64,000 nt of DNA from QQVM01 sp035341855 (GTDB taxonomy: Bacteria; Bacteroidota; Bacteroidia; AKYH767-A; 2013-40CM-41-45), in NCBI GenBank assembly GCA_035341855.1, contig DAOQWA010000006.1, forward strand, positions 1-64,000. The letters are read 5' to 3'. The notes under the pieces were generated by a model, which was not told the origin of the DNA, did not search any database, and saw only the letters and a list, made by a program, of their open reading frames with translations. The position numbers were made by a program, and so were the translations under genes. This document shows, piece after piece, positions 26,350 through 34,842 of the stretch (position 1 is the stretch's first letter; the number at the start of each line of letters is the position of its first letter).

Positions 26350-28182
26350 TCATTGCACGATCAAGCGGATTGTCTGCATTGTATTGGAAGTCATTAACTT
26401 AAAATTGTAAATCCCCGGACTCATTCCTTTATCCTGAGCAACAATATTTACTTCATGCTTTCCGGCAGTTTGCATGAGGGTATTATGTTCATCCAATACC
26501 CTACCTGTAAGATCAGAGATAGTGTAAGTGACATTATCTGATCCACCCAGAAAGTATGAGATAGTAAATGTACCTCGGGTTGGATTTGGATATACTTTTA
26601 ATGCCAGCAATTTTTCATTCTCTGAAATTCCTGTCCCAATGGGAAGGATTACAACATCTTCAATAGTAACAGTCGGACCACACTGGTTGTATGCTGTCAA
26701 AGTTACAGTATAGGTGCCCGGTCCGGGAAAGGTATGTGGTAGCAAAATATTGGTTGTAGTTTCGTCAGCAGAACCATCGCCCCAATTCCAAACAAGTGAA
26801 TCTGCACCAACAGCATTTGCAACCATGTTCGCTGTGTTAGCATTCACAGTATACATGAATCCCATTACAGGAAAAGACCCGGCACTTTGTTGAGTGAGTG
26901 TGATCGGTACTGCAACCCAGTTGTTATCCTCATTCATTTCGAGCATATTATTATTGGGATCTGTAATGGAGACAATGAAGTAATCTCCGTTGCATGTATT
27001 TGGTGGCAGTATAATCCCCATACCATTTAGTCCTGAGCTGTAAATATCCAGATTACCAACATAGATCCCCTGATCACGACTACAACCTGAGACAGTTCCA
27101 AAATCTGAATTAGGAATATCCGCTTTACCCAGAGAATTCCCCATAGAGTCAACACAATAGCCAAAATCACTATCGCAATCACCAAGGTTCACCAAACAGA
27201 AACTAACTTTTGTACCTTCTCCAATGACAGGCCAGTTTCTTGCATCAGGATCACTTGTGCCGCGTCTTAGTGTGAAGTCAGCCCAGTTATCCACGTGCAC
27301 ATGACCGTGAGTCGGATGAAAGCTCATTGTACCGGCAGGACGATCATAATATGTCATAGAATTATTAGAGCGGTGATATACTCTTTGAGTCACAAGTTCA
27401 TCCGGTGATGTGCCATCCGGACAAACAGGAGTTGAACAAGAGACGGCTACGGTATCACAATAGCAAGAGCCTGTACCATGGATCTCAAGAGGTCCATAAC
27501 CGATATTTGGTGTAGCATTTGCCAATGTTATATTTCCGGGAAATTCCGTATGATCATTTTGTATGCAAAGAGCAGACGCGGTCATATCCGGAAGAAGGTC
27601 ACAATCAGTCGAAACACCATCCGGACACTGACAGCCCATAGGATTTGATGCACTACATGGACCGGAGCTGGCTGAAGGATCAGGTGGCGGATTAAACATG
27701 AATGTGAGGTTCACATAATGTATAGATCCGGTATCAGCCGGTGTAAAAATATCACGGATCAAAAGCTCCCATACTCCGTTGGGATTTGAGCCATCATTAA
27801 AATTGTTAAGAGATTCCTGAGGAAAATAAGATCCTGAGAAAGGTGTTGGCGCAAGATGGATCCAACCTCCTGTTCCATTTTCCTGGAAACAGGTTCCCGG
27901 ATATCCATTTGAACTTCCTCCCTTAGCATCCGCAAGGATTACAATTTTACCGTCAGGTGAGCGAAGACGAATTAAAAGATCTGCTGTGTACTCATGAGAA
28001 ATATTTAAGCAGACTGCCCCTAAACCAAATGAGCTATCGATACTTGAAACTAATCCGCCAACCGGAATAGGAATTGAAATATCAGTGTTATTGTTTGGTA
28101 TAGGTACCAGATTCGAATTTGTAAATGTTTGTGCATGACTTGATACGCACAAGCATAGTAAAATTGGTAGAAGTCTGTTCAT
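26350..28182 (-). CDS. Lysyl-oxidase-like secreted protein with P domain, PKD domain and T9SS tail
   Basis: About 610 aa from the ATG at 28182, chosen because it starts the signal peptide (MNRLLPILLCLCVSSHAQ). The order is: proprotein-convertase P domain (about 22-165, with a final YVNLTFMF strand); a linker; a lysyl-oxidase-like domain (about 195-425) with the copper-site motif THGHVHVDNW and NGDYFIVSITDP; a PKD domain (about 450-520, YTVTLTAYNQCG); and a type A T9SS sorting domain (VYPNPTRGTF). Lysyl oxidases use copper and a quinone cofactor to oxidise lysine amines; bacterial relatives are poorly known. The gene is monocistronic with its own terminator. Confidence 0.8.
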   Translation of the reverse strand: MNRLLPILLCLCVSSHAQTFTNSNLVPIPNNNTDISIPIPVGGLVSSIDSSFGLGAVCLNISHEYTADLLIRLRSPDGKIVILADAKGGSSNGYPGTCFQENGTGGWIHLAPTPFSGSYFPQESLNNFNDGSNPNGVWELLIRDIFTPADTGSIHYVNLTFMFNPPPDPSASSGPCSASNPMGCQCPDGVSTDCDLLPDMTASALCIQNDHTEFPGNITLANATPNIGYGPLEIHGTGSCYCDTVAVSCSTPVCPDGTSPDELVTQRVYHRSNNSMTYYDRPAGTMSFHPTHGHVHVDNWADFTLRRGTSDPDARNWPVIGEGTKVSFCLVNLGDCDSDFGYCVDSMGNSLGKADIPNSDFGTVSGCSRDQGIYVGNLDIYSSGLNGMGIILPPNTCNGDYFIVSITDPNNNMLEMNEDNNWVAVPITLTQQSAGSFPVMGFMYTVNANTANMVANAVGADSLVWNWGDGSADETTTNILLPHTFPGPGTYTVTLTAYNQCGPTVTIEDVVILPIGTGISENEKLLALKVYPNPTRGTFTISYFLGGSDNVTYTISDLTGRVLDEHNTLMQTAGKHEVNIVAQDKGMSPGIYNFKLMTSNTMQTIRLIVQ

Positions 28183-28359
28183 TTTAAAGCTTAGTTGAGA
28201 TAGTAAATATATGCAGTTTATTTTGAGACAGGCAATTTTGCATTGAAAATGATGAAAAACCAAGGATTAGTTTTCATCTGATTGCTTATAAATATATGAA
28301 TTTTTCCTCAAAAACTTATAAACAAAGTCCTGTCGGTTTTCATTCAAGCCCAATTTTAA

Positions 28360-28367
28360 TATCTTTG
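28360..28367 (+). promoter_or_regulatory. Promoter -7 element TATCTTTG for the DUF3127 gene
   Basis: A perfect TAnnTTTG match 19 bp before the ATG at 28387, predicting a leader of about 13 nt. A TTTTC segment (28337-28341) lies about 19 bp upstream where a -33 TTG-type element is expected. Confidence 0.6.
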
Positions 28368-28386
28368 CGGTAAATAAACCAAAATT

Positions 28387-28740
28387 ATGCAAGTAAGCGG
28401 AGTACTAAAAGTATTAAAAGAAACACAAGCGGTCAATGACCGATTTAAAAAAAGAGAATTTGTACTGACCGACAATTCATCTCAGTATCCACAACACATC
28501 AGCTTTCAGCTCACACAAGATCGTTGCAGCCTGCTTGATGGTGCACAGGTTGGTGAAGCGTTGACTGTCCATTTTAACCTTCGCGGAAGAGAATGGGAAA
28601 GTCCTCAAGGTGAGATAAAATATTTCAATTCGCTAGAAGCATGGAAAATTGATAGAAGTTCCGGCGGAAACAGTTCCAGTCAGGGAGAACCTGAATACGA
28701 AACCAACCCCTCCAGAGAGAAGGATGACCTTCCTTTTTAA
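28387..28740 (+). CDS. DUF3127 protein with an SSB-like C-terminal tip
   Basis: 117 aa. The first ~85 residues match DUF3127 (FKKREFVLTDNSSQYPQHISF, then NLRGREWE and YFNSLEAWKI), a Bacteroidota family with an OB-like beta barrel. The remainder is a disordered Ser/Gly/Glu linker ending REKDDLPF. That acidic-hydrophobic DDLPF tip is the hallmark of the single-stranded-DNA-binding protein C-terminus that recruits repair and replication proteins. I infer an ssDNA-metabolism role. The gene has its own promoter (28360) and shares a bidirectional terminator with slyD. Confidence 0.85.
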   Translation: MQVSGVLKVLKETQAVNDRFKKREFVLTDNSSQYPQHISFQLTQDRCSLLDGAQVGEALTVHFNLRGREWESPQGEIKYFNSLEAWKIDRSSGGNSSSQGEPEYETNPSREKDDLPF

Positions 28741-28786
28741 ATCGATCTGTTTAATTCAGATATATTTTTTTTAGAGTATGATACTT

Positions 28787-28822
28787 AAAAAGAAAACCGC
28801 TGAATTCAGCGGTTTTCTTTTT
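28787..28822. terminator. Bidirectional terminator between DUF3127 and slyD
   Basis: A perfect 18-bp palindromic arm pair, centred on GAATTC, runs A-rich on the left and T-rich on the right (core AAAACCGCTGAA / TTCAGCGGTTTT). T-runs lie on both exits, which suits these two convergent genes. Confidence 0.9.
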
Positions 28823-28852
28823 TGTACGGTATCAAGAAGATATTAATTCGAA

Positions 28853-29344
28853 TTAGTGCACATGTCCATGTTCGATCTCTTCCGGCGAAGCATCACGCAC
28901 TTCCACGATCTCACCTGAAAAATGCAGAAGATGTCCTGACAAAGGATGATTAAAATCCATCGTTACCATTGTATCATCATATCCAACCACTTTTCCATTC
29001 ATAGTATTTCCTTGATTGTCGCTCATTGGTAACATGTTTCCAACTTTCAGCATCTCGAAATCGATCTTATCTTCAACCTTAAAGATTTCAATAGGTAATT
29101 TGATGATCGCGGTCTCATCATTTTCACCATAGGCATCTGCAGCTTCGATATCAAAGCTAAAAGTGTCACCTGCCTTTTTTCCTTCCAGTCCTTTTTCAAA
29201 ACCGGGGATCATCATTCCTACGCCATGGAGAAAAGTAAGTGGACGGCTTTTATCAGCTGTTTCAATATGCTGTTTTTCCTGAGAAGGAAGATTTGCATGC
29301 AAAATGTAAGTGACGGTCACTACTTTATTTACTGCTACATTCAT
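28853..29344 (-). CDS. slyD: FKBP-type peptidyl-prolyl isomerase, SlyD-like
   Basis: 163 aa. The FKBP fold with an inserted IF (chaperone) domain is recognisable: PLTFLHGVGMMIPGFEKGLEGKKAGD, Tyr-Gly-Glu-containing DAYGEND, then the IF domain and the return strand MDFNHPLSGHLLHF, a near-invariant SlyD signature. The C-terminus has a few His residues (EHGHVH) but lacks the long metal-binding tail of E. coli SlyD. The enzyme accelerates cis-trans proline isomerisation and acts as a folding chaperone. It has its own short-leader promoter (29361). Confidence 0.93.
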   Translation of the reverse strand: MNVAVNKVVTVTYILHANLPSQEKQHIETADKSRPLTFLHGVGMMIPGFEKGLEGKKAGDTFSFDIEAADAYGENDETAIIKLPIEIFKVEDKIDFEMLKVGNMLPMSDNQGNTMNGKVVGYDDTMVTMDFNHPLSGHLLHFSGEIVEVRDASPEEIEHGHVH

Positions 29345-29360
29345 TTTATATCTTTTTTTG

Positions 29361-29368
29361 CAAAGTTA
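29361..29368 (-). promoter_or_regulatory. slyD promoter -7 element TAACTTTG
   Basis: A TAnnTTTG match on the minus strand, only 16 nt before the ATG. The sequence TAACTTTGCAAAAAAA is identical over 16 nt to that before the gene at 42498. It predicts a leader of about 10 nt. Confidence 0.65.
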
Positions 29369-29422
29369 ATTTTATTTTAGTTTTGAGGTTAAATTAGCCT
29401 CAGAATATTACCCGATTTTAAT

Positions 29423-30433
29423 ATGGATTCATTAACTCATACAGTACTAGGAGCTTGCATTGGTGAAGCGATTGCAGGGAAGAAAATCGGGAAGAAAGCG
29501 ATGCTTTGGGGTGCTTTGGCTAATAACCTTCCTGACATTGATGTAATTACAGGAGCCTGGATGAATCAGGCAGATTCTCTCCTGGCTCATCGAGGTTTTA
29601 CTCATTCCATTTTGTTCCTTTTACTGGCTACTCCACTACTTGCCTGGTTTTTCAGGAAAAAATACGCTGATTCAGGAATGAATTATAAAGATTGGTTCCT
29701 TATTTGGGGTAGCGGAATATTCATTCACATATTGATAGACGCCCTAACTTCCTACGGCACCGGATGGTTTGAGCCCTTCAGTCATTATCGTGTTTCATTT
29801 AATGTTCTGTTTGTTGCAGACCCATTCTACACCATTGCTTTGCTCGTTTCATGTCTGGCCTTGCTCATTCTGAAAAGAACACACCCACACAGGTTGAAAT
29901 GGGCAATCTCGGCAGTTCTAATCAGCACTGTTTACATATTCTATTCGATTTTCAACAAGATAAACGTAGATAAAATAGTCAATGATAATCTGAAGGAGAA
30001 ATCCATCGCTTACAATCAATATTTCAGCACACCTACTCCACTTAATAATTTTTTATGGTACGTAGTTGCCAAAACAGATGATGGTTATATGATTGCTTAT
30101 CATAGCATCTTTGACCAAAGCAATGATATGCCGTTTCATTTCTACCCAAAGAATGATTCCTTACTCGACGATTACAAAACAAATGAAGAAGTTCAGAAAC
30201 TAATTCGATTCTCAGCAGGTTACTATTCCATAGAACAAAAAAATGATACAGTTCAGTTCAGCGATCTTCGATTTGGGCAGATCGGAGGCTGGGCTTCACC
30301 GGATGCACCGTTTGTATTCAGATATTTTTTGAATGAAAATGCAAATAACGACCTTGTTATTCAGCAAGGGCGTATAGATGCATCAAGTAGAGAAGGAATT
30401 CGGACTTTAGTAGCCAGAATAAAAGGCATCTAA
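29423..30433 (+). CDS. YdjM-type inner-membrane metal-dependent hydrolase
   Basis: 336 aa. The N-terminus is the PF04307 signature MDSLTHTVLGACIGEA, with His6, LPDIDV (Asp residues) and LLAHRGFTHSILF supplying the conserved His/Asp set. Several membrane helices follow, and a soluble C-terminal part of about 150 residues carries the bulk of the additional domain. The YdjM family is thought to act as an integral-membrane metal hydrolase, induced in E. coli by DNA damage; its substrate is unknown. It stands alone, without an obvious promoter motif upstream, and is convergent with the Fe-S gene 14 bp away. Confidence 0.85.
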   Translation: MDSLTHTVLGACIGEAIAGKKIGKKAMLWGALANNLPDIDVITGAWMNQADSLLAHRGFTHSILFLLLATPLLAWFFRKKYADSGMNYKDWFLIWGSGIFIHILIDALTSYGTGWFEPFSHYRVSFNVLFVADPFYTIALLVSCLALLILKRTHPHRLKWAISAVLISTVYIFYSIFNKINVDKIVNDNLKEKSIAYNQYFSTPTPLNNFLWYVVAKTDDGYMIAYHSIFDQSNDMPFHFYPKNDSLLDDYKTNEEVQKLIRFSAGYYSIEQKNDTVQFSDLRFGQIGGWASPDAPFVFRYFLNENANNDLVIQQGRIDASSREGIRTLVARIKGI

Positions 30434-30447
30434 GGAAAAATTATTTT

Positions 30448-31233
30448 TTAAAGGTCGTTTGCAGTTAAAATCAACTCGGCTATATCAAGAACTTTTACTT
30501 CTTGCTCTTTATTAAAATTCTTTACTCCATCAGTCATCATTGTCATACAAAACGGACAAGCAACAGCAATCACATCAGGATTTAGCGACAGAGCTTCTTC
30601 TGTGCGCTCGATGTTTACATCCTTGGTTCCTTGTTCCGGCTCCTTAAACATTTGTGCGCCTCCTGCACCACAACAAAAACCTTTGGCTTTAGATCTCTTC
30701 ATTTCTGACAATGCAGAATCGAGTTTTTCTATCACCTCACGAGGTGCTTCATAGACAGAATTTCCTCTACCGAGATAGCAAGGATCATGGAATGTAATTT
30801 TCTTTCCTGCAAAAGCCCCGCCGCTGATGCTAAGGCGTCCGGTATTTATCAAAGATTGTAAAAGTTCTGAGTGATGGAATACTTCATACTTCCCTCCCAA
30901 CTCCGGATACTCATTTTTTAGTGTGTTGAAACAATGCGGACAAGCAGTGACGATTCGTGTAACTTCATAAGCATTTAACACCTGAATGTTCATCATGGCC
31001 TGCATTTGGAAAAGAAACTCATTCCCTGCTCGTTTGGCAGGATCTCCCGTACAAGATTCCTCTGTACCCAGTACAGCAAACTTCACTCCTGAGTGATGAA
31101 GGATCTTAGCCACAGCGCGGGTGATCTTTTGCGCTCTTTCATCGAAGCTTCCTGCACATCCTACCCAAAACAACACTTCCGGCTTTTCACCTCTTGCGGC
31201 ATAATCAGCCATTGTCTCGATCTTGAATTCCAT
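30448..31233 (-). CDS. CCG-domain (HdrB/GlpC-like) Fe-S oxidoreductase subunit
   Basis: 261 aa. Two cysteine-rich CCG-type modules are visible: FWVGCAGSFDERA (Cys26) with a later CPHCF, then HDPCYLGRGN and CCGAGGAQMF. Such modules bind unusual 4Fe-4S or disulfide-reducing clusters, as in HdrB, GlpC and LutA. It is encoded 43 bp after the membrane Fe-S protein (31277-32575); together they resemble an HdrC/HdrB-like electron-transfer pair. The cluster also contains an MCE protein and an amidase, an arrangement I recall as common in Bacteroidota. The physiological electron acceptor is unknown. Confidence 0.88.
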   Translation of the reverse strand: MEFKIETMADYAARGEKPEVLFWVGCAGSFDERAQKITRAVAKILHHSGVKFAVLGTEESCTGDPAKRAGNEFLFQMQAMMNIQVLNAYEVTRIVTACPHCFNTLKNEYPELGGKYEVFHHSELLQSLINTGRLSISGGAFAGKKITFHDPCYLGRGNSVYEAPREVIEKLDSALSEMKRSKAKGFCCGAGGAQMFKEPEQGTKDVNIERTEEALSLNPDVIAVACPFCMTMMTDGVKNFNKEQEVKVLDIAELILTANDL

Positions 31234-31276
31234 TTTTGAAATCTATTGATGTTGAATTATGAGAGTAAAATCCATC

Positions 31277-32575
31277 TCAATCGTCCTTTGACCAGTTAAA
31301 TCTGTCGGCCTGGGCGAACTGCCATGGAGCCCCGTTATTTTCTATTTTGTTGAACATCCCACCTAATTCGGATGGCATCTTGGATTCTTCCATGACCAGA
31401 TATCGCCGAACATCCAAGATAATACTCAGTGGATCTATGTTGACCGGACAAGCTTCTGTGCATGCATTGCAGCTTGTACATGCCCACAACTCCTCTTCGG
31501 TAATGTAAGACAGCAAGGATTTATCATCTCGAAAATCAGCACCGTTCTTGTCAATACCTTTACCCGCTTCTTCCAGGCGATCCCGCGTATCCATCATTAT
31601 CTTACGTGGCGATAAAAGCTTCCCGGTTTGATTAGCCGGACAAACAGAAGTACAACGCCCACATTCTGTACAAGAATAAGCGTCCATTAGTTGTTTCCAG
31701 TTAAGGTCAAAGACGTCACGGGCACCAAAACGTTCCGGCACTGTTCCTTCAGGTGGAGTTGCCGATGGGTCCAGCATCAACTTAACCTCTCGGGTGACAC
31801 TTGACATATTTGTAAAACTACCTTTCGCCTTTAAATTTGAATAATAAGTATTCGGAAAGGCAAGGAAAATATGGAAGTGCTTAGAGTATGGAACATAATT
31901 CAGAAAGACTAAAATCCCTATGATATGAAACCACCAGCAGATTCTTTCTATCATGACAAGTCCTTCACTCGACATCCCGCTGAAATTGCCTGCAAAGAGA
32001 GAGCTGACAGGAAAACTACCTGCTTCAACATAATGCGTATAAGCCCTGTGCTGGAGGATTTGATCTGCAGCATTCATTGTTAGAAATGCTGTCATCAAAA
32101 GTATTTCAGTGATAAGGATGAGATTAGCATCTGTCCGAGGCCAGCTTGTCATCTCCTTCATCCAAAATCTTTTAATACGTAAAACATTTCTGCGCACAAG
32201 GAAGATTAGACAAGCCAGAAGAACTAATATAGCAAGTATCTCAAAACTACCAATCAGAAAATCATACAAAGGTCCAATCACGCTGAACACTCTATGGCTT
32301 CCTGTGACCCCATCGATAATAATCTCCAGAACTTCAATATTGATGATCACAAATCCCAGATAAACCAAAATATGTAATACACCGGCAATAGGTCTGGCAA
32401 CCATCTTCGATTGACCAAGAGCTACTCTGATCATCGTCATCCACCTTTGCGAAGGACTATCAGTTCTATCAAGTTCTCTGCCCAGCTTAATATTTCTTGA
32501 TATGCGCGAGACATTCTTGACAAACAAAAATATGGCTGCGGCAAGAAATAAAATGAAAAGGATCCGGCTGATCAT
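31277..32575 (-). CDS. Membrane 4Fe-4S dicluster electron-transfer protein (HdrC/GlpC-like)
   Basis: 432 aa. The N-terminal half has about six membrane helices resembling a nitrate-reductase-gamma-type haem anchor. The C-terminal half carries two ferredoxin motifs: CTECGRCTSVCP and CTSCNACTEACP, both CxxCxxCxxxCP and intact. It therefore passes electrons between the membrane and a cytoplasmic partner, most likely the CCG-domain protein encoded next. It starts 5 bp after the MCE gene's stop. Its link to cell-envelope genes is inferred from position only. Confidence 0.88.
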   Translation of the reverse strand: MISRILFILFLAAAIFLFVKNVSRISRNIKLGRELDRTDSPSQRWMTMIRVALGQSKMVARPIAGVLHILVYLGFVIINIEVLEIIIDGVTGSHRVFSVIGPLYDFLIGSFEILAILVLLACLIFLVRRNVLRIKRFWMKEMTSWPRTDANLILITEILLMTAFLTMNAADQILQHRAYTHYVEAGSFPVSSLFAGNFSGMSSEGLVMIERICWWFHIIGILVFLNYVPYSKHFHIFLAFPNTYYSNLKAKGSFTNMSSVTREVKLMLDPSATPPEGTVPERFGARDVFDLNWKQLMDAYSCTECGRCTSVCPANQTGKLLSPRKIMMDTRDRLEEAGKGIDKNGADFRDDKSLLSYITEEELWACTSCNACTEACPVNIDPLSIILDVRRYLVMEESKMPSELGGMFNKIENNGAPWQFAQADRFNWSKDD

Positions 32576-32580
32576 TTTTT

Positions 32581-33570
32581 TTAATTCGAGATAGTTTTTT
32601 TATTCTTCTTTCCTGAGCCAAAAGAGATGACGGAGAAGTTCAAATATCTTTTTGGATTCATTTGTATATCCTGCAATAGTATATCTAAATCCCGGGCAGA
32701 GCTGTTCAGGTGTGTATAAAGACTATCATCATTCACAAGCATTCCCAGTGAACCTTCACCCTTGTTTACTTTGTCAAATATCGATGCTGTTTCTTCTAAA
32801 GTTTTTCTTGCGTTCTCAACAGTACCGGCAAAGTTTGCTTTTACCAAAGTATCGGAAAGCTGATGAAAGTTATCCAGTATCCCTGTGATCTTTTCATTAT
32901 TGTTTTTCAGATTCAAACTGATAGACTCTATGTTGGCAAGGATACTTTGTAACCGGCCTTTAGCAGATAATACTGTATCCAGATTTGATGCAATGTGTTC
33001 TATCGATGACAATGAATTTGAAATGCTCTGAAATGAATTCTTTAAGTTCTGCTTCGTAGTTTCGTTAAACACAGCCTGGACAATGGCAAGGACAGAATCC
33101 ATTGAAGAAAGTAAACTTTCGGCTTTTTGTTTAAAGGGTGCTACCTGAGAGTTCACCTCTTCAGTTAAACTTTTTTGAATATCTGCACGTAGCGTGTCGC
33201 CATCCTGAAGGTCTTCCTTACTTTCACCAAAAATGATCCTCACTCCTTTTGTTCCCAGCAGATCCGTTCCGTAAATTTCAGCCTCTGAATCTCTGGGGAT
33301 TTTCAGATCATGATTAATTTGGAGGCTGACAAGAATTCGTCCGGAAAAATCAGGCAGTAGTGTAAGTTTTCTAACCATTCCGACTTTCATTCCATTGATG
33401 TAAACCGAATTGGATTGAGCAAGGCCATCAACTCTGTTATACACTGCGAAAACTAATGTGCGGCTGCTAAAAAAATCTCTGCCTTTCAAAAAATTGATCC
33501 CCCAATACCCAAGCAGAATTCCTGCTATTACTATTATGCCAATCTTTACTTCTTTAGAGAGCTTCATCAT
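32581..33570 (-). CDS. MCE-domain (MlaD-like) lipid-transport protein
   Basis: 329 aa. A single N-terminal helix (about 8-26, ending in the family's YWGINFLKG) precedes the MCE domain (about 35-115: VDGLAQSNSVYINGMKVGMV). A long helical, coiled-coil-like C-terminus follows with periodic Ser/Asn and hydrophobic residues. MlaD-type proteins form hexameric rings that shuttle lipids between membranes using an ABC permease/ATPase; that permease and ATPase are not in this window. A start two codons later (second Met) is equally possible. It sits between the amidase (75 bp) and the Fe-S proteins (5 bp), the same operon. Confidence 0.9.
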   Translation of the reverse strand: MMKLSKEVKIGIIVIAGILLGYWGINFLKGRDFFSSRTLVFAVYNRVDGLAQSNSVYINGMKVGMVRKLTLLPDFSGRILVSLQINHDLKIPRDSEAEIYGTDLLGTKGVRIIFGESKEDLQDGDTLRADIQKSLTEEVNSQVAPFKQKAESLLSSMDSVLAIVQAVFNETTKQNLKNSFQSISNSLSSIEHIASNLDTVLSAKGRLQSILANIESISLNLKNNNEKITGILDNFHQLSDTLVKANFAGTVENARKTLEETASIFDKVNKGEGSLGMLVNDDSLYTHLNSSARDLDILLQDIQMNPKRYLNFSVISFGSGKKNKKTISN

Positions 33571-33645
33571 AATTTATTCTAATTTTTCCTATAGGCAACC
33601 GGCTTACAGGTCAATCAGATTTTTTTTAAAAGTATGTAATTTCTT

Positions 33646-34821
33646 TTAATTCATCTTTTCCAACAAAAGTCGGGCTTCTTTCATACTGATTCTCTTCTTA
33701 TTATGATAAGGCACAATAAAGGCATCAGCAAAGCCTTTCTCCCGCATTTTAATCTGCAGATCAATGGCTTTATCCAGGCTTGTGAGCCTTTCGACAGTAT
33801 ATTTATAAGCTCCCTTATCTTGTTCTTCAATAACATCATTCACACCCTTAAAATCCGGATGACCATTTTTCAATGGCTTCGATGAAAATAATATTTGAAC
33901 GCCAAATAATAGTTCATCCTTGCTCTGGTCATTTTTGGAAGAATATTTTTCAACTTCTTTAGGATCACTTTTTGGCATAACAACTTCTACACTATTCTTG
34001 TAGTTTTTAAAAGCTCGGTATATAGCTTCAGCTGTTTCAGTCTGGCCTTTATCTGAGTTAAGATATTTTTCTTCATCCAGATTGGACAGAAAGCCTGTCT
34101 CTATGAGTATACTTGGCATAGTCGTTTTATATAACACCAGAAATCCTGCCTGCTTAACTCCTCTGTTGTTCCTTCCATTTTTTACAAATTCCTGTTGTAT
34201 GTATGAAGCCATTTTTAGACTCTGGTCCAGAAAGGCATTCTGATAAAGCGAAAAAATAATATTAGCCTCAGGGCTGTTAGGGTCGAAACCATCATATTGC
34301 TGAGTATAATCCTTTTCAAGCAGAACGACTTCATTTTCTCTTTTTGAAACTTCTAAATTTGCTTCACTCTTATTCAAACCCATGACCCATGTCTCGGCAC
34401 CACGTGTTTCTTTGTTACACATTTCCTTCTTCTTCTTTTTGTCAAAATAACATGCTGAATTGGCATGAATACAAATAAACAGATCAGCTTTAGCGTTATT
34501 CGCAATTGACGCTCTTTCATGCAATTCAACAAAAACATCTTTATTGCGAGTATATATCACTTTTACATCCGGAAAATTTTCTTCAATATATGCTCCAAGC
34601 TTCAATGCAATTTTTAAAGCGATATCTTTTTCTTTGGATTTACTGCCCAGACAACCTGAATCATGCCCACCATGACCTGCATCAATCACAACCCTTGTCA
34701 AAGTATAATGAGTTCTTAACGGTGGAGAAAAGGATGTACAAAGTATCAGACACCCAAGACAAAAGAGTCTCAGAACCCCGGGAAAACGCGGACAATATTT
34801 TTTCCTTAGTTTTGGCGTCAA
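33646..34821 (-). CDS. N-acetylmuramoyl-L-alanine amidase (Amidase_3)
   Basis: About 391 aa. The zinc motif is DAGHGGHDSG, followed by ELHERASIAN and ICIHANS, with catalytic Glu in LIETGFLSN. These are the hallmarks of AmiC-type amidases that cleave the amide bond in peptidoglycan. A signal peptide is predicted (basic start, FCLGCLILCTSF). There is no ATG anywhere in the first ~120 codons; the plausible starts are TTG at 34821 (used here) or TTG at 34854. The C-terminal ~100 residues look SPOR-like (YTVERLTSLDKAIDLQIKM), for binding septal glycan. First gene of the MCE/Fe-S operon. Confidence 0.88.
   Translation of the reverse strand: MTPKLRKKYCPRFPGVLRLFCLGCLILCTSFSPPLRTHYTLTRVVIDAGHGGHDSGCLGSKSKEKDIALKIALKLGAYIEENFPDVKVIYTRNKDVFVELHERASIANNAKADLFICIHANSACYFDKKKKKEMCNKETRGAETWVMGLNKSEANLEVSKRENEVVLLEKDYTQQYDGFDPNSPEANIIFSLYQNAFLDQSLKMASYIQQEFVKNGRNNRGVKQAGFLVLYKTTMPSILIETGFLSNLDEEKYLNSDKGQTETAEAIYRAFKNYKNSVEVVMPKSDPKEVEKYSSKNDQSKDELLFGVQILFSSKPLKNGHPDFKGVNDVIEEQDKGAYKYTVERLTSLDKAIDLQIKMREKGFADAFIVPYHNKKRISMKEARLLLEKMN
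34807..34814 (+). promoter_or_regulatory. Candidate lptD promoter -7 element TAGTTTTG
   Basis: This matches TAnnTTTG and predicts a start near 34821, about 22 nt before the first TTG of lptD. It lies inside or just past the 5' end of the divergent amidase gene. No -33 element was recognised. Confidence 0.4.
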
Positions 34822-34842
34822 AACACAATTATTAAACTCAAC

